Assembly: GCF_900105615.1 (NCBI RefSeq)
Contig: NZ_LT630003.1
Coordinates: forward strand, 2,232,001 to 2,296,000
Direction: 5' to 3'
Length of the DNA stretch: 64,000 nucleotides
Source of the DNA: Lacrimispora sphenoides JCM 1415
GTDB taxonomy: Bacteria; Bacillota; Clostridia; Lachnospirales; Lachnospiraceae
The notes below the pieces were generated by a model. The model made no database searches, was not told where the DNA came from, and saw only the letters and a list, made by a program, of their open reading frames with translations. Every line of letters begins with the position of its first letter. The stretch's first letter is position 1. Below, one piece after another: positions 17,368-25,818 of the stretch. The position numbers and the translations under genes were made by a program.

Positions 17368-17416
17368 GGCCTGTAAAAGGCATAAGAAGAAAAACTTCCC
17401 CCTGTCTCTACAGGCC
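17368..17416 (-). terminator. Possible terminator after the LCP gene
   Basis: Eight-bp arms GGCCTGTA/TACAGGCC with a long 33-base loop, followed on the minus strand by TTTTCCTG and then a run of T/A. The position, 10 bases past the LCP stop, is right, but the loop is longer than usual. Confidence 0.4.
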
Positions 17417-17425
17417 AAACACCTA

Positions 17426-18493
17426 TTATTTCTTATTTTTTATCCGGAGCTCGATCTGTCTGCTGATCTCTTTTACCGTCTCTGAGGGTTCATAGTTTTC
17501 TTCATCAAACAGGAACTGATGAAGCCTTTTTACGTTTGATTCCAAGGTCACCGGGACAACACAGTCTCTTTTACCGATCATGACATCCTTAAGCTTTGAT
17601 GGAAATCCTTCCGTTTCAGTCAGGTGAAACCTTTTTATATTTTTCATCATAGGAAGCAGATCCTTCATTCCGACGCTGGTGGATATCTGGGGAAGCACGG
17701 CAGCAGCCACCTTGCTTAAGGTTGCGGCATCCGCTTCCCTGGCCTTTTTAAGCGCTAAGTCGACCACTTCTCTCTGACGTTCCGTCCGTTTAAAGTCCGT
17801 ATCCATTTTTCTGAGCCTTGCATAGGCAACTGCCTGGACCCCGTCCAAATGGTTAGGGCCTTCCTCTTTTAAGTGATAGGAGCCTACGCCCGTTGATTCC
17901 ACCGTTTCCGTAATAAAGCCGTTAATCACCCGGAATTCCTCATGACTGATATCCACATCGATCCCTCCCAGAAGATTGATGGCATCAGCAACGGCCTTCC
18001 AGCTAAATGACGCGTAATCGTCAATGGTCAGATCCAGATTATCCTTTAGGGCCTCTATGGCCTGTTTCGGTCCTCCTTTAAAATATGCCTCATTGATCTT
18101 ATCATAGCGCTCCTTCTCGTCTATCCGTAAATAGGTGTCCCGGTAGATTGAAACAATGCGTATTTCTCCTGTTCCAAGATCTACATTAAGGATCATCTGC
18201 ATATCCGACCGGGTCCCTTTATCCAGGGTCCCCTCCCTGGAATCCACGCCAAACACCGCTACCGTCCAGTAGCCCTCCATCTTTTCCTGGGTCTCAATGC
18301 TTATATTCGTATTTTGAAGCTGAGGCATCTGCAGCTTGGGAGCTTTGGGCATATGCATGATGTTCCAGGCATATCCAAGCATCGTCCCAATTAAGGCGGC
18401 CCAGACGGCCGCTATCATAATCAATCCCCATTTTAAGTGTTTCGTCATGGTTCCTCCCATATTGTCAAATAAAAAGAAGAGATACTCATTCAT
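17426..18493 (-). CDS. LCP (LytR-CpsA-Psr) family wall glycopolymer ligase
   Basis: A 355-residue protein with one membrane segment near the N-terminus (HLKWGLIMIAAVWAALIGTML) and an extracellular LCP domain. Recognisable motifs are GVDSREG, RSDMQMILNVD, VSIYRDTYL, the LGGIDVDIS strand and HLDGVQAVAYARLRKMDTDFKRTERQRE, with the conserved Asp/Arg residues that bind the polyprenyl pyrophosphate substrate. LCP enzymes attach teichoic-acid-like or capsular polymers to peptidoglycan. Two starts have good ribosome sites: ATG 18493 (AAGGAGAG) and ATG 18448 (GGGAGG); the shorter form has a more typical N-terminus. Confidence 0.92.
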   Translation of the reverse strand: MNEYLFFLFDNMGGTMTKHLKWGLIMIAAVWAALIGTMLGYAWNIMHMPKAPKLQMPQLQNTNISIETQEKMEGYWTVAVFGVDSREGTLDKGTRSDMQMILNVDLGTGEIRIVSIYRDTYLRIDEKERYDKINEAYFKGGPKQAIEALKDNLDLTIDDYASFSWKAVADAINLLGGIDVDISHEEFRVINGFITETVESTGVGSYHLKEEGPNHLDGVQAVAYARLRKMDTDFKRTERQREVVDLALKKAREADAATLSKVAAAVLPQISTSVGMKDLLPMMKNIKRFHLTETEGFPSKLKDVMIGKRDCVVPVTLESNVKRLHQFLFDEENYEPSETVKEISRQIELRIKNKK

Positions 18494-18525
18494 ATCTCTC
18501 CTTAATTTCCCTTTATTTTGAAATT

Positions 18526-19179
18526 TTATTCAAAAACATACTTAATCTCATTGGGATGATTTATCATGTACCTGGGATGAAATGCTTCCAGCTCCGCCCG
18601 TTCACGAAAACCCCAGGTTACGGCTGCCGTGTCCATTCCAGCATTGATACCTGTCTTCATATCGGTATTGGTATCTCCAAAATAAAGACATTCCGATGGC
18701 TTTGCATGAAAATACTCTGCTGTCATGAAGGCTCCTGATGGATCAGGCTTGCATTTGACCCCATTGCCCTCTCCGGTAATTAAATCAAAAAATCCTTTGC
18801 CGTAAACGGCTTCCACGCATTCAACGGCCCGTTCATGACCTTTGTTGGTCAGAACCCCGATCTTAATTCCCTTATCCTTAAGAAATGTCAGAAACTCTGT
18901 CATCCCTTCGTATGCCTCCACCTTGTAAAGGCAGTTTTTCTCAAAGGTTTCCTCATAAAATGCAAGGGCTTCCTCATAATGGATCAGCTTATCATCTCCC
19001 GAATAAATAAGGGCCCGTTCCACCAGCTTTTTAAATCCATCCCCTACAAACTTCTTGGTGTGATCCACATCGATTGATCCATAGCCAAAATGCTCCATGG
19101 TCAGGCTTATACTGTAAGCAAGGGAATGAATGGTGTTGATAATGGTTCCGTCCAGATCAAATATACAGCATTGGTACAT
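18526..19179 (-). CDS. HAD-superfamily hydrolase, phosphoglycolate phosphatase-like
   Basis: A 217-residue protein with the four HAD motifs: FDLDGTIINT (nucleophile Asp8), VLTNKGHE, the Lys in KCKPDPSGA, and YFGDTNTDMKTG (metal-binding Asp pair). A helical cap (about 15-85) places it in subfamily I with Gph/PpaX/PgmB-type phosphatases. Specific substrate not determinable. It lies 32 bases upstream of the LCP gene on the same strand and may be cotranscribed with it. Confidence 0.9.
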   Translation of the reverse strand: MYQCCIFDLDGTIINTIHSLAYSISLTMEHFGYGSIDVDHTKKFVGDGFKKLVERALIYSGDDKLIHYEEALAFYEETFEKNCLYKVEAYEGMTEFLTFLKDKGIKIGVLTNKGHERAVECVEAVYGKGFFDLITGEGNGVKCKPDPSGAFMTAEYFHAKPSECLYFGDTNTDMKTGINAGMDTAAVTWGFRERAELEAFHPRYMINHPNEIKYVFE

Positions 19180-19285
19180 ATTGTTCTCCTTCCTGTTCTC
19201 TTTTGGGCGATTCTATCCTGCTTCTCTAAATTATAGAACATAATCATCTAAAAATCCACCCCAACCATACCTGACCGGTAAGCAT

Positions 19286-19317
19286 AAAGCGCCCCAGCCG
19301 TTATGCCGGGACGCTTT
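19286..19317 (-). terminator. Terminator after the fructose PTS operon
   Basis: Arms AAAGCGCCCC and GGGACGCTTT pair with one mismatch, with a further inner CCGTTATGCCGG structure. It lies 7 bases past the fruA stop. The minus-strand tail is ATGCTTACCGG, poor in T, so efficiency is uncertain. Confidence 0.6.
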
Positions 19318-19324
19318 AAATAAT

Positions 19325-21247
19325 TTACTCTGTTTCCAGATTCTTCTTTAATGCCGCCATTACGAGGCAGCCTGCAGCAGAACCAATGACAATGGCTAAC
19401 AGGTATCCCAAGGGATTTCCAATGGTAGGAAGGACGAATATCCCGCCATGAGGTGCCCGAAGGGTACAGCCAAGAGCCATGGAAAGGCCGCCTGCTATTG
19501 CAGAACCGACGATACAGGAAGGAATCACACGGATGGGATCAGCAGCTGCAAAGGGGATGGCTCCCTCAGAAATAAAGGATAATCCCATAATATAGTTGAC
19601 CACGCCGGACTGACGCTCTTTCTCCGTAAATTTCTTTTTAAAAAATGTGGTGCAGAGAGCAACGGCAATTGGCGGAACCATACCGCCAGCCATAACAGCT
19701 GCCATAATATCAAAATTGCCTTCCGCCAGCTGAGCCGTACCAAACACATAAGCAGCCTTATTCACAGGACCTCCCATATCTACGGACATCATGCCTCCCA
19801 CGACAACTCCAAGGATGATCTTGCTGGTGCCGCCCATACCGTTTAACAGGCCTGTAAGTCCATCGTTAATAGCGCCTACAAAAGGATTGATAAAGGTCGT
19901 TACCACAGCTACAAGGAAAATACCGATTAAAGGATACAAAAGAACAGGTTTGATTCCTTCCAGGGACTTTGGAAGCTTGCCAAATACCTTTTTAAGCATG
20001 ATTACAATGTAACCGCCGATAAACCCGGCTAACAAGGCTCCAAGGAAGCCTGAGTTTACACTTCCGCCAGCCGGGTTTGCAAACGTTGCACCCATTTTAG
20101 CAATAAGCCCGCCGACAAATCCCACTGCCAGACCGGGACGGTCTGCAATGCTCATGGCAATATATCCTGCCAGAACCGGAAGCATCATTCCAAAGGCCTG
20201 TTCCCCAATGGTTTTTAAATAAGCGGCCAGGGGAGTGTTCTTTCCAAAATTAGAAGGATCAATGGAATAATCATCAAACAGGAACGCCAGGGCGATCAAA
20301 ATACCTCCGCCGATCACGAAAGGAAGCATATGGGAAACGCCGTTCATCAAATGTTTATAGATGGAGCGGCCGACATTCTCCTGGTCTCCGCTTTCTGATG
20401 AGGAAGCAGATCCGGAATGATGGTAAACAGGAGTTTCCGGGCTGACTGCCCGTTTGACCAGTTCTTCTCCCTTTTGGATTCCTTCTGTTACAGTGGCCAC
20501 GACCACCCGCTTTCCGTCAAAGCGGGCCATATCAACCTTCTTATCCGCTGCTATGATGATTCCGTCTGCTGCGGCAATCTCCTCTTTTGTCAGAGCATTG
20601 CCTACTCCTTCTGCTCCGTTGGTCTCCGCCTTAAGGGGAATTCCAAGCTTCTTCCCCTGCTGCTCTAAGTTCTCTGCAGCCATAAAGGTATGGGCAATTC
20701 CAGTGGGACATGCAGTCACTGCCAAAACCTGATATCCCCTGGGAACCTTTGCCGCCGGTTCCGCTTTTACTTCCTTCTTCTGATACCGTTCTGACTCTTT
20801 ATCGTCAATGAGCTGTAAAAATTCTTCCTTTGACCTGGCTTTTGTTAAATCACCCTTAAAATCCGGGTCCATAAGAAGAGTAGAAAGCCTGGACAACGCC
20901 TCCAGGTGAACATCCGCTTCTCCCTCAGGTGCCGCGATCATGAAAATCAAATGAGCAAGGGAACCGTCAAAAGCCTCATAATCCACACCTTCCGGCACTA
21001 CGATCGCAGAAAGGCCCGGCTCCTTTACCGCTGCCACCTTTGCATGGGGAATGGCGATTCCGTCACCAACCGCCGTACTTCCAAGGGCCTCTCTTGCCAG
21101 AATGCCTTCCTTGTATCCAGCTTGATCCTTAAGCCTTCCGCCGGCTTCCATTAAGCCGACCAGCCTGTCGATGGCTTCTTCCTTGCTTGTAACCTTTACT
21201 CCCAGCTCAATGCTTTCCTTTTTTAACAATTCTGAAATTTTCATCAA
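19325..21247 (-). CDS. fruA: PTS fructose transporter, fused IIA-IIB-IIC
   Basis: A 640-residue protein with domains in the order IIA-IIB-IIC. IIA (about 1-145) has the phosphoryl His in AIPHAKVAAVKEP; IIB (about 170-265) has the phosphoryl Cys in AVTACPTGIAHTFMAAE; IIC (about 295-635) has around eight membrane segments with the fructose-family GGPVNKAAYVFG and PHGGIFVLPTIGNP stretches. It imports fructose as fructose 1-phosphate. Its start overlaps the fruK stop by 4 bases, and the pair makes the complete fructose 1-phosphate pathway. No fruR gene is linked. Confidence 0.96.
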   Translation of the reverse strand: MMKISELLKKESIELGVKVTSKEEAIDRLVGLMEAGGRLKDQAGYKEGILAREALGSTAVGDGIAIPHAKVAAVKEPGLSAIVVPEGVDYEAFDGSLAHLIFMIAAPEGEADVHLEALSRLSTLLMDPDFKGDLTKARSKEEFLQLIDDKESERYQKKEVKAEPAAKVPRGYQVLAVTACPTGIAHTFMAAENLEQQGKKLGIPLKAETNGAEGVGNALTKEEIAAADGIIIAADKKVDMARFDGKRVVVATVTEGIQKGEELVKRAVSPETPVYHHSGSASSSESGDQENVGRSIYKHLMNGVSHMLPFVIGGGILIALAFLFDDYSIDPSNFGKNTPLAAYLKTIGEQAFGMMLPVLAGYIAMSIADRPGLAVGFVGGLIAKMGATFANPAGGSVNSGFLGALLAGFIGGYIVIMLKKVFGKLPKSLEGIKPVLLYPLIGIFLVAVVTTFINPFVGAINDGLTGLLNGMGGTSKIILGVVVGGMMSVDMGGPVNKAAYVFGTAQLAEGNFDIMAAVMAGGMVPPIAVALCTTFFKKKFTEKERQSGVVNYIMGLSFISEGAIPFAAADPIRVIPSCIVGSAIAGGLSMALGCTLRAPHGGIFVLPTIGNPLGYLLAIVIGSAAGCLVMAALKKNLETE

Positions 21248-22161
21248 AACCCCTCCTTTGATAATTCTTCATACAATCTCATAATATCTTCCCTGCCTGC
21301 AAGCCCCTCCGAAAAGGCACTGGCACTTCCCGCTGCGCTTCCCAGACGCAGGGCATGCTTAAAGCTGCCGTTTTCCAAGTAACCTGCAATAAATCCTGCC
21401 ACCATGGAATCTCCTGCTCCCACGGAATTCTTCACCGTTCCTTTAGGCACTCCCATCCGGAATACTTCCTCTTCTTCCGTAATCAGGATCGCTCCGTCTC
21501 CTGCCATGGAAATCAGTACATTTCTGGCACCTTTTTCCTGAAGACGCTTTCCGTAATCAATGATCTCCTCCGGGCCATGTAAGGTTACGCCAAACATTTC
21601 TCCCAGCTCATGATTATTGGGCTTAATAAGGAACGGATGATAAGGAAGTACATTAATAAGCAAATCCTTTGTAGCATCCACCACGATACGGACTCCCCTT
21701 CCGTCTAAAGACTCCATGATCCGCTCATAGATGTCATCGTCAATGGATTTAGGAATGCTGCCAGATAAGACCAGCACATCCCCTGCTGTCAGACGGTCCA
21801 GCTTTTCAAAAAGCTGCTTTACGTCTTTTCCGGTGATCTCAGGGCCCATGCCATTGATTTCTGTTTCTTCCTGGGATCTAAGCTTCACATTGATCCTGGA
21901 CAGCCCCTTTTCAACGCGGATAAAATCCGAATGAAATCCCAGCCCTTTCACTCCCCGTTCAATTTCATCTCCGGTAAACCCTGCCACAAAGCCCAGTGCG
22001 GTATTTCCATACCCCAAAGTCGATAAAACCGCAGATACATTGAGTCCTTTTCCCCCATAATAGATGCTTTCCTGCTTCGTTCTATTGACTGCTCCCAGTG
22101 CAAAGTGATCTACCCTTACGACATAATCCAATGCCGGATTAAATGTTACGGTGTAAATCAT
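21244..22161 (-). CDS. fruK: 1-phosphofructokinase
   Basis: A 305-residue PfkB-family sugar kinase: MIYTVTFNPALDYVV start typical of FruK/LacC, GGKGLNVSAVL near residues 37-47, and the C-terminal anion-hole/catalytic motif VGAGDSMVAGF (about 249-259). It phosphorylates fructose 1-phosphate to fructose 1,6-bisphosphate, feeding glycolysis. It is first in the operon, preceded by GGAGAGGTGAC and a near-consensus promoter with an adjacent inverted repeat. Confidence 0.95.
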   Translation of the reverse strand: MIYTVTFNPALDYVVRVDHFALGAVNRTKQESIYYGGKGLNVSAVLSTLGYGNTALGFVAGFTGDEIERGVKGLGFHSDFIRVEKGLSRINVKLRSQEETEINGMGPEITGKDVKQLFEKLDRLTAGDVLVLSGSIPKSIDDDIYERIMESLDGRGVRIVVDATKDLLINVLPYHPFLIKPNNHELGEMFGVTLHGPEEIIDYGKRLQEKGARNVLISMAGDGAILITEEEEVFRMGVPKGTVKNSVGAGDSMVAGFIAGYLENGSFKHALRLGSAAGSASAFSEGLAGREDIMRLYEELSKEGF

Positions 22162-22210
22162 ATGTCACCTCTCCTTTTATATATAAAATTTTATTTCTTC
22201 CCTCTTTTAC

Positions 22211-22239
22211 AATATACTACGATTGATTTATTTCGTCAA
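22211..22239 (-). promoter_or_regulatory. SigA promoter of fruK-fruA
   Basis: Minus strand TTGACG, 17 bases, TATATT, ending about 50 bases before the fruK start. The closeness to consensus suggests that control is by repression. Confidence 0.8.
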
Positions 22240-22243
22240 TATG

Positions 22244-22268
22244 TTTCTTCAAGAAATATTGTTTCTTG
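22244..22268 (-). promoter_or_regulatory. Candidate operator upstream of the fruK promoter
   Basis: Overlapping inverted repeats: TTTCTTCAAGAAA (22244-22256) and CAAGAAA-5 bases-TTTCTTG (22250-22268), sharing one arm and beginning five bases upstream of the -35 box. The repeated half-site TTTCTTG looks like a regulator-binding array; DeoR-type FruR or another sugar regulator is a guess. Confidence 0.45.
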
Positions 22269-22436
22269 TGTTTTTTCAGGATCTTGCACAATTTTTCTAT
22301 CATAATTGCAAGAAAAAAACCGTCCTTTTATATCAATTAACTTGTTAACATAACCGTAAGCCTATCTCATAATATCTGCAACTTCAGCTTTGTTTATTAT
22401 AGAAATCGCTCTTAAATAAAGCTTTTGTAAAAAAAC

Positions 22437-22471
22437 AGGTTTGCACAGCCATCCTGACCTTGTGCAAACCT
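22437..22471 (-). terminator. Terminator after the chemoreceptor gene
   Basis: Perfect 11-bp repeat AGGTTTGCACA/TGTGCAAACCT, 13-base loop, then TGTTTTTTTAC on the minus strand. It lies 17 bases past the stop. The rest of 22162-22436 holds the fruK leader, promoter and operator and otherwise AT-rich DNA with no gene seen. Confidence 0.9.
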
Positions 22472-22487
22472 GGAGTTTCATGTACTT

Positions 22488-24554
22488 TTATTTAATCCTA
22501 AATCTTGCAATCTGTTCTTTAAGCATCTGAGCCTGTGCCGATAATTCCTGACTGGTCGCTGCGCTTTCCTCAGCGATAGCCGCATTGTTCTGAACGACAT
22601 TTGAAATCTGATCAATGCCTGCGGTAACTTCTTCTAAAGAGGAAGACTGCACTTTTGATTTCTCTGAAATTTCTGCAATATCTGAAATAATTTCTTTGGC
22701 GCCTGCTACAACCTTTCCAAGTGAAGTCGCTGTAATCTCAGCAAATCTACCACCTTCTTCTACGGAATGAAGGGAACTTTCAATTAATCCGGTCGTATTC
22801 TTAGCTGCCTCTGCACTCTTTGATGCAAGATTTCTTACTTCATCTGCAACAACTGCAAATCCTTTTCCTGCTTCTCCCGCTCTGGCCGCTTCAACAGCCG
22901 CATTAAGAGCCAATATATTGGTCTGGAATGCAATATCTTCTATCGTCTTTATAATAATTCCAATCTGGCTTGAAGTTACAGTGATATCATTCATGGCTTT
23001 TAAAAGTTCATTCATCTGTTTATTGCTTTTTTCCAGTTCTGCTCCTACAGTCTCAGCCTTTTCATTTGCATTATTCGCGTACATTGCGCTTTCCTTGACC
23101 TGATTGGTGATTTCCATGATTTTAGCGGAAAGCTCTTCTACCGAGCTAGCCTGTTCGATTGCCCCCTGACTCAATGACTGGGAGCTGTCAGAAAACTGTC
23201 CGGCACCGGATGCCACCTGTTCAGCAGCTGCCCTCATTTCGTGGAACGTACTATTTAGAGAATTTAATATACGGCTTAAATCAATCTTTATTTTATTAAA
23301 ATCTCCCATAAAGTCCCTGTCAATTGAAACAACCAGATTGCCTGAAGCTACATGTTCAAGCACTTCCGAGATTTCATTGATATAGCCGCCCAATACTTCC
23401 GAAGTTTCCGTAAAAATCTTAGCCAGCAATCCTAATTCATCATTTTTATAAATCATGTCCCTATTGCTGTGGGAAAGATCACCGTTTCTCATCTTTTCTG
23501 CCAGATCCATGACGGAATCCACTGGAGCAAGACCTTTCTTAAGTGCCATAACACTGACTAATATCAGTACAATTAATCCAATCGTACCAATACCCGCTAG
23601 TGCGAAAGTCATATTTGTCACTGAGTTCATTGCCTCGCTTTCATTCACTACAAAAGCACTCGACCAGTTCACATCAGTCCCATCTACATGAAGTGCTTTA
23701 TGAATAGCCAATGCAGGTTTTCCCTGGGAAAAAGAATTCTTAATTTTAACTGTTACCGAATTTCCGCCTGTTACTGCATTCCGAATCGCTTCATAATCTG
23801 AAACAGACTGCGGCACGCTGCCAACGATTCCTTTGTCTATTGTGTGTGCCAGGCAGGTTCCATTATTTGTGACTATATAGCTGTAGGAAGTTTTATATCC
23901 TCCGTCTGCGTAGTCCAGACCAGCAATACTGGACATATCGATGTCGCAATTAGCAACCCCTAAAAATTCACCGTTTTTATTTACAATAGGGCTGCTCAAT
24001 GTAATCAGCCAGACCTTTTCACCGGTAGAAAGCTGGTACTCATACGGTTCTGTTACATGAACGGATAAGTTGTTCTTTGCAGGTAAATAGTAATCTTCAT
24101 TTTCATATGTTCCAAAATCATTCAAAACATCAAGACCTATACCGGAGCCGTCACGGAATGCATAATAAGAAAGTCCGTTGGGTGTATTCGCCATATATTT
24201 GTTTGGTTCAAACGCATAATATGCTGAAAATATCTTGTTATTATTTAATACCCCCTGTAAAGAATCTTTCAGCATTTTGTCTGCTTCCGCCATGTTAAGC
24301 GCCTGATATCTCTGCACCTCTAAGGATAACGCCTGGGAAAATACAAGCATACTGTCTAAATACGACTGCACTTCTTTTGCATTTTCATCTGCAATATAGT
24401 TCAGCTCCTTCTCCGTCATTCTGGTTACGGTAGTACCTGCTAACAAACTTAAACTGGAGCACATTGCTACAATGACAATTAAGATTATTATAGCCATTGT
24501 AATCGGAATCTTTACTGAAAGTCTGTTTTTCCATAGTAATTTTCCTTCGTTCAT
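22488..24554 (-). CDS. Methyl-accepting chemotaxis protein with extracellular Cache sensor
   Basis: A 688-residue chemoreceptor: N-terminal membrane helix (about 15-37), an extracellular double-Cache-like sensor (about 40-315) containing [19 protein letters not shown] and [17 protein letters not shown], a second membrane helix (about 318-340), HAMP domain, then a long coiled-coil signalling domain with the invariant hairpin [23 protein letters not shown]. It senses small ligands (often amino acids or organic acids in Cache receptors) and signals to CheA/CheW, which are not in this window. No C-terminal CheR-binding pentapeptide is present. AAAGGAGATGTTAAG precedes the ATG. Confidence 0.95.
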   Translation of the reverse strand: MNEGKLLWKNRLSVKIPITMAIIILIVIVAMCSSLSLLAGTTVTRMTEKELNYIADENAKEVQSYLDSMLVFSQALSLEVQRYQALNMAEADKMLKDSLQGVLNNNKIFSAYYAFEPNKYMANTPNGLSYYAFRDGSGIGLDVLNDFGTYENEDYYLPAKNNLSVHVTEPYEYQLSTGEKVWLITLSSPIVNKNGEFLGVANCDIDMSSIAGLDYADGGYKTSYSYIVTNNGTCLAHTIDKGIVGSVPQSVSDYEAIRNAVTGGNSVTVKIKNSFSQGKPALAIHKALHVDGTDVNWSSAFVVNESEAMNSVTNMTFALAGIGTIGLIVLILVSVMALKKGLAPVDSVMDLAEKMRNGDLSHSNRDMIYKNDELGLLAKIFTETSEVLGGYINEISEVLEHVASGNLVVSIDRDFMGDFNKIKIDLSRILNSLNSTFHEMRAAAEQVASGAGQFSDSSQSLSQGAIEQASSVEELSAKIMEITNQVKESAMYANNANEKAETVGAELEKSNKQMNELLKAMNDITVTSSQIGIIIKTIEDIAFQTNILALNAAVEAARAGEAGKGFAVVADEVRNLASKSAEAAKNTTGLIESSLHSVEEGGRFAEITATSLGKVVAGAKEIISDIAEISEKSKVQSSSLEEVTAGIDQISNVVQNNAAIAEESAATSQELSAQAQMLKEQIARFRIK

Positions 24555-24649
24555 CTTAACATCTCCTTTAAATTTTTTTCTCAGGTAATTGTAAAATCTT
24601 CTGCATATATTCTCTCTTTATCCCTTCCTTTTCCAGCTTCTTGTGTATT

Positions 24650-24676
24650 ATATCGACATAAATGAGTATATTTATA
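24650..24676 (-). promoter_or_regulatory. SigD (sigma-28)-like promoter of the chemoreceptor gene
   Basis: Minus strand TATA, 15 bases, GTCGATAT; the motility sigma consensus recalled is TAAA-N15-GCCGATAT, so 3/4 and 7/8 positions agree with ideal spacing. It lies about 95 bases before the ATG. A SigA-like TATAAT overlaps it but has no good -35 box. Confidence 0.5.
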
Positions 24677-24759
24677 AGATTTTCAGTTTCATCTTTTCTT
24701 GAAATATAAAATCCTATTTATAATTTTAAGGGGATTTGGGAAAAAACTGCATAGAAAAA

Positions 24760-24773
24760 GGCCCGGAAGGGCC
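24760..24773 (-). terminator. Second small hairpin downstream of the RpiR-type gene
   Basis: GGCCC-4 bases-GGGCC followed on the minus strand by TTTTTCTATG. It is a short but T-tailed hairpin 80 bases past the RpiR-type stop, acting with the stronger hairpin at 24829. Apart from these hairpins and the SigD-like promoter, the gap 24555-24854 shows no gene. Confidence 0.5.
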
Positions 24774-24828
24774 AGCGAAAGAATGTGTATGCATGTGGTA
24801 GGTAAGACGGGTCTTTCCTTAAAATAAA

Positions 24829-24847
24829 CCGCCGGTTTTACCGGCGG
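24829..24847 (-). terminator. Terminator after the RpiR-type regulator gene
   Basis: CCGCCGGT/ACCGGCGG with a 3-base loop, directly followed on the minus strand by TTTATTTTAAG; 7 bases past the stop codon. Confidence 0.85.
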
Positions 24848-24854
24848 AACTGAT

Positions 24855-25709
24855 TTACTTCTTGTCATCGGAAATCGCGATCTCATGACGCCTGATGCGG
24901 TCATGGGAATCCTTTTTGCTGACAGACAAAAACAGATACAATATTTCAATCACTGTCGTAGCCGACACTCTGGAAAAACAGAATTCTCCCAGAAGAAGCT
25001 TTTCTCTGGTGGCAGTCGTAATATGGTAATCACAGGCACGTCCAAGAGGAGATGACGAATTATTCGTAATGGCAATGGTTGGCGTATGGTTTTCTTTTGC
25101 AACTGCCACCAGAGTCATTAACCGCTTGGAAAAGCCGGAATTGGATATGATGATGATCGCATCCTCTTCCTTAAGATTGCAGGTATAAGCCATCTGTGTC
25201 TCCCAGATGGTACCGGATACGGTCGGAATCCCCAGTTGATTGAATTTAAAAGAGCCATCCAGAGCGACCGGTATGGTATTTCCCACAGCAACCAGCTGCA
25301 CGGTTCTGGCATGTTCAATCACAGACAAAATCCGGTCTAACTCTTCCGGATCCATCATGGATATGGTCTGGGTCAGTTCCGCTACCTTATTGGCCAATAT
25401 ATTCTGAAGGGACTGAGCAATGCTGTCCCGGCTGATGTCATTGGAGACTTCAATGGAATTGCCTCTTTCCTCTGCCACCTCTTTTGCCAGATTGATCTTT
25501 AAGTGATGAAAACCGTTAAATCCGCACCTTCTGCAGAATCTGGATACAGTGGCATCGCTTGTTCCGCTTGCCAGAGCCAGTTCCGCTACTGTCATATCGA
25601 TTATTTCACTTTTATGTGCCAGAATATAATCCGCAATCTTTTTTTCCGCTTCAAAAAACGAATCATAGGATGAGCAGAGAACACCGGATACGCTAATATT
25701 TTCCTGCAT
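24855..25709 (-). CDS. MurR/RpiR family transcriptional regulator
   Basis: A 284-residue regulator: N-terminal HTH_6 domain (about 1-80) with MTVAELALASGTSDATVSRFCRR, and a C-terminal SIS sugar-phosphate-binding domain (about 110-260) with VQLVAVGNTIPVALDG and IIISNSGFSKRLMTL. Such proteins sense phosphosugars and control sugar or amino-sugar genes. The ATG at 25709 is preferred because AGGTGG is well spaced; a TTG lies two codons upstream. No target operon is adjacent; it stands alone between terminators and may be autoregulated through the inverted repeat in its promoter. Confidence 0.92.
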   Translation of the reverse strand: MQENISVSGVLCSSYDSFFEAEKKIADYILAHKSEIIDMTVAELALASGTSDATVSRFCRRCGFNGFHHLKINLAKEVAEERGNSIEVSNDISRDSIAQSLQNILANKVAELTQTISMMDPEELDRILSVIEHARTVQLVAVGNTIPVALDGSFKFNQLGIPTVSGTIWETQMAYTCNLKEEDAIIIISNSGFSKRLMTLVAVAKENHTPTIAITNNSSSPLGRACDYHITTATREKLLLGEFCFSRVSATTVIEILYLFLSVSKKDSHDRIRRHEIAISDDKK

Positions 25710-25752
25710 AGACAATCCACCTCAAACTTTGTGCAATATTTTGTGTAATATT

Positions 25753-25790
25753 ATTTCATAATTATATCACGATATGAAATTAATTGTAAA
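25753..25790 (-). promoter_or_regulatory. Promoter and inverted repeat of the RpiR-type gene
   Basis: Minus strand TTTACA (25790-25785), 18 bases, TATAAT (25766-25761). An inverted repeat ATTTCAT...ATGAAAT (25753-25759 with 25774-25780) straddles the -10 box, a plausible autoregulatory operator. Confidence 0.55.
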
Positions 25791-25818
25791 GAGGCGTCCC
25801 CTGCTTTTCCCTTCTGTT

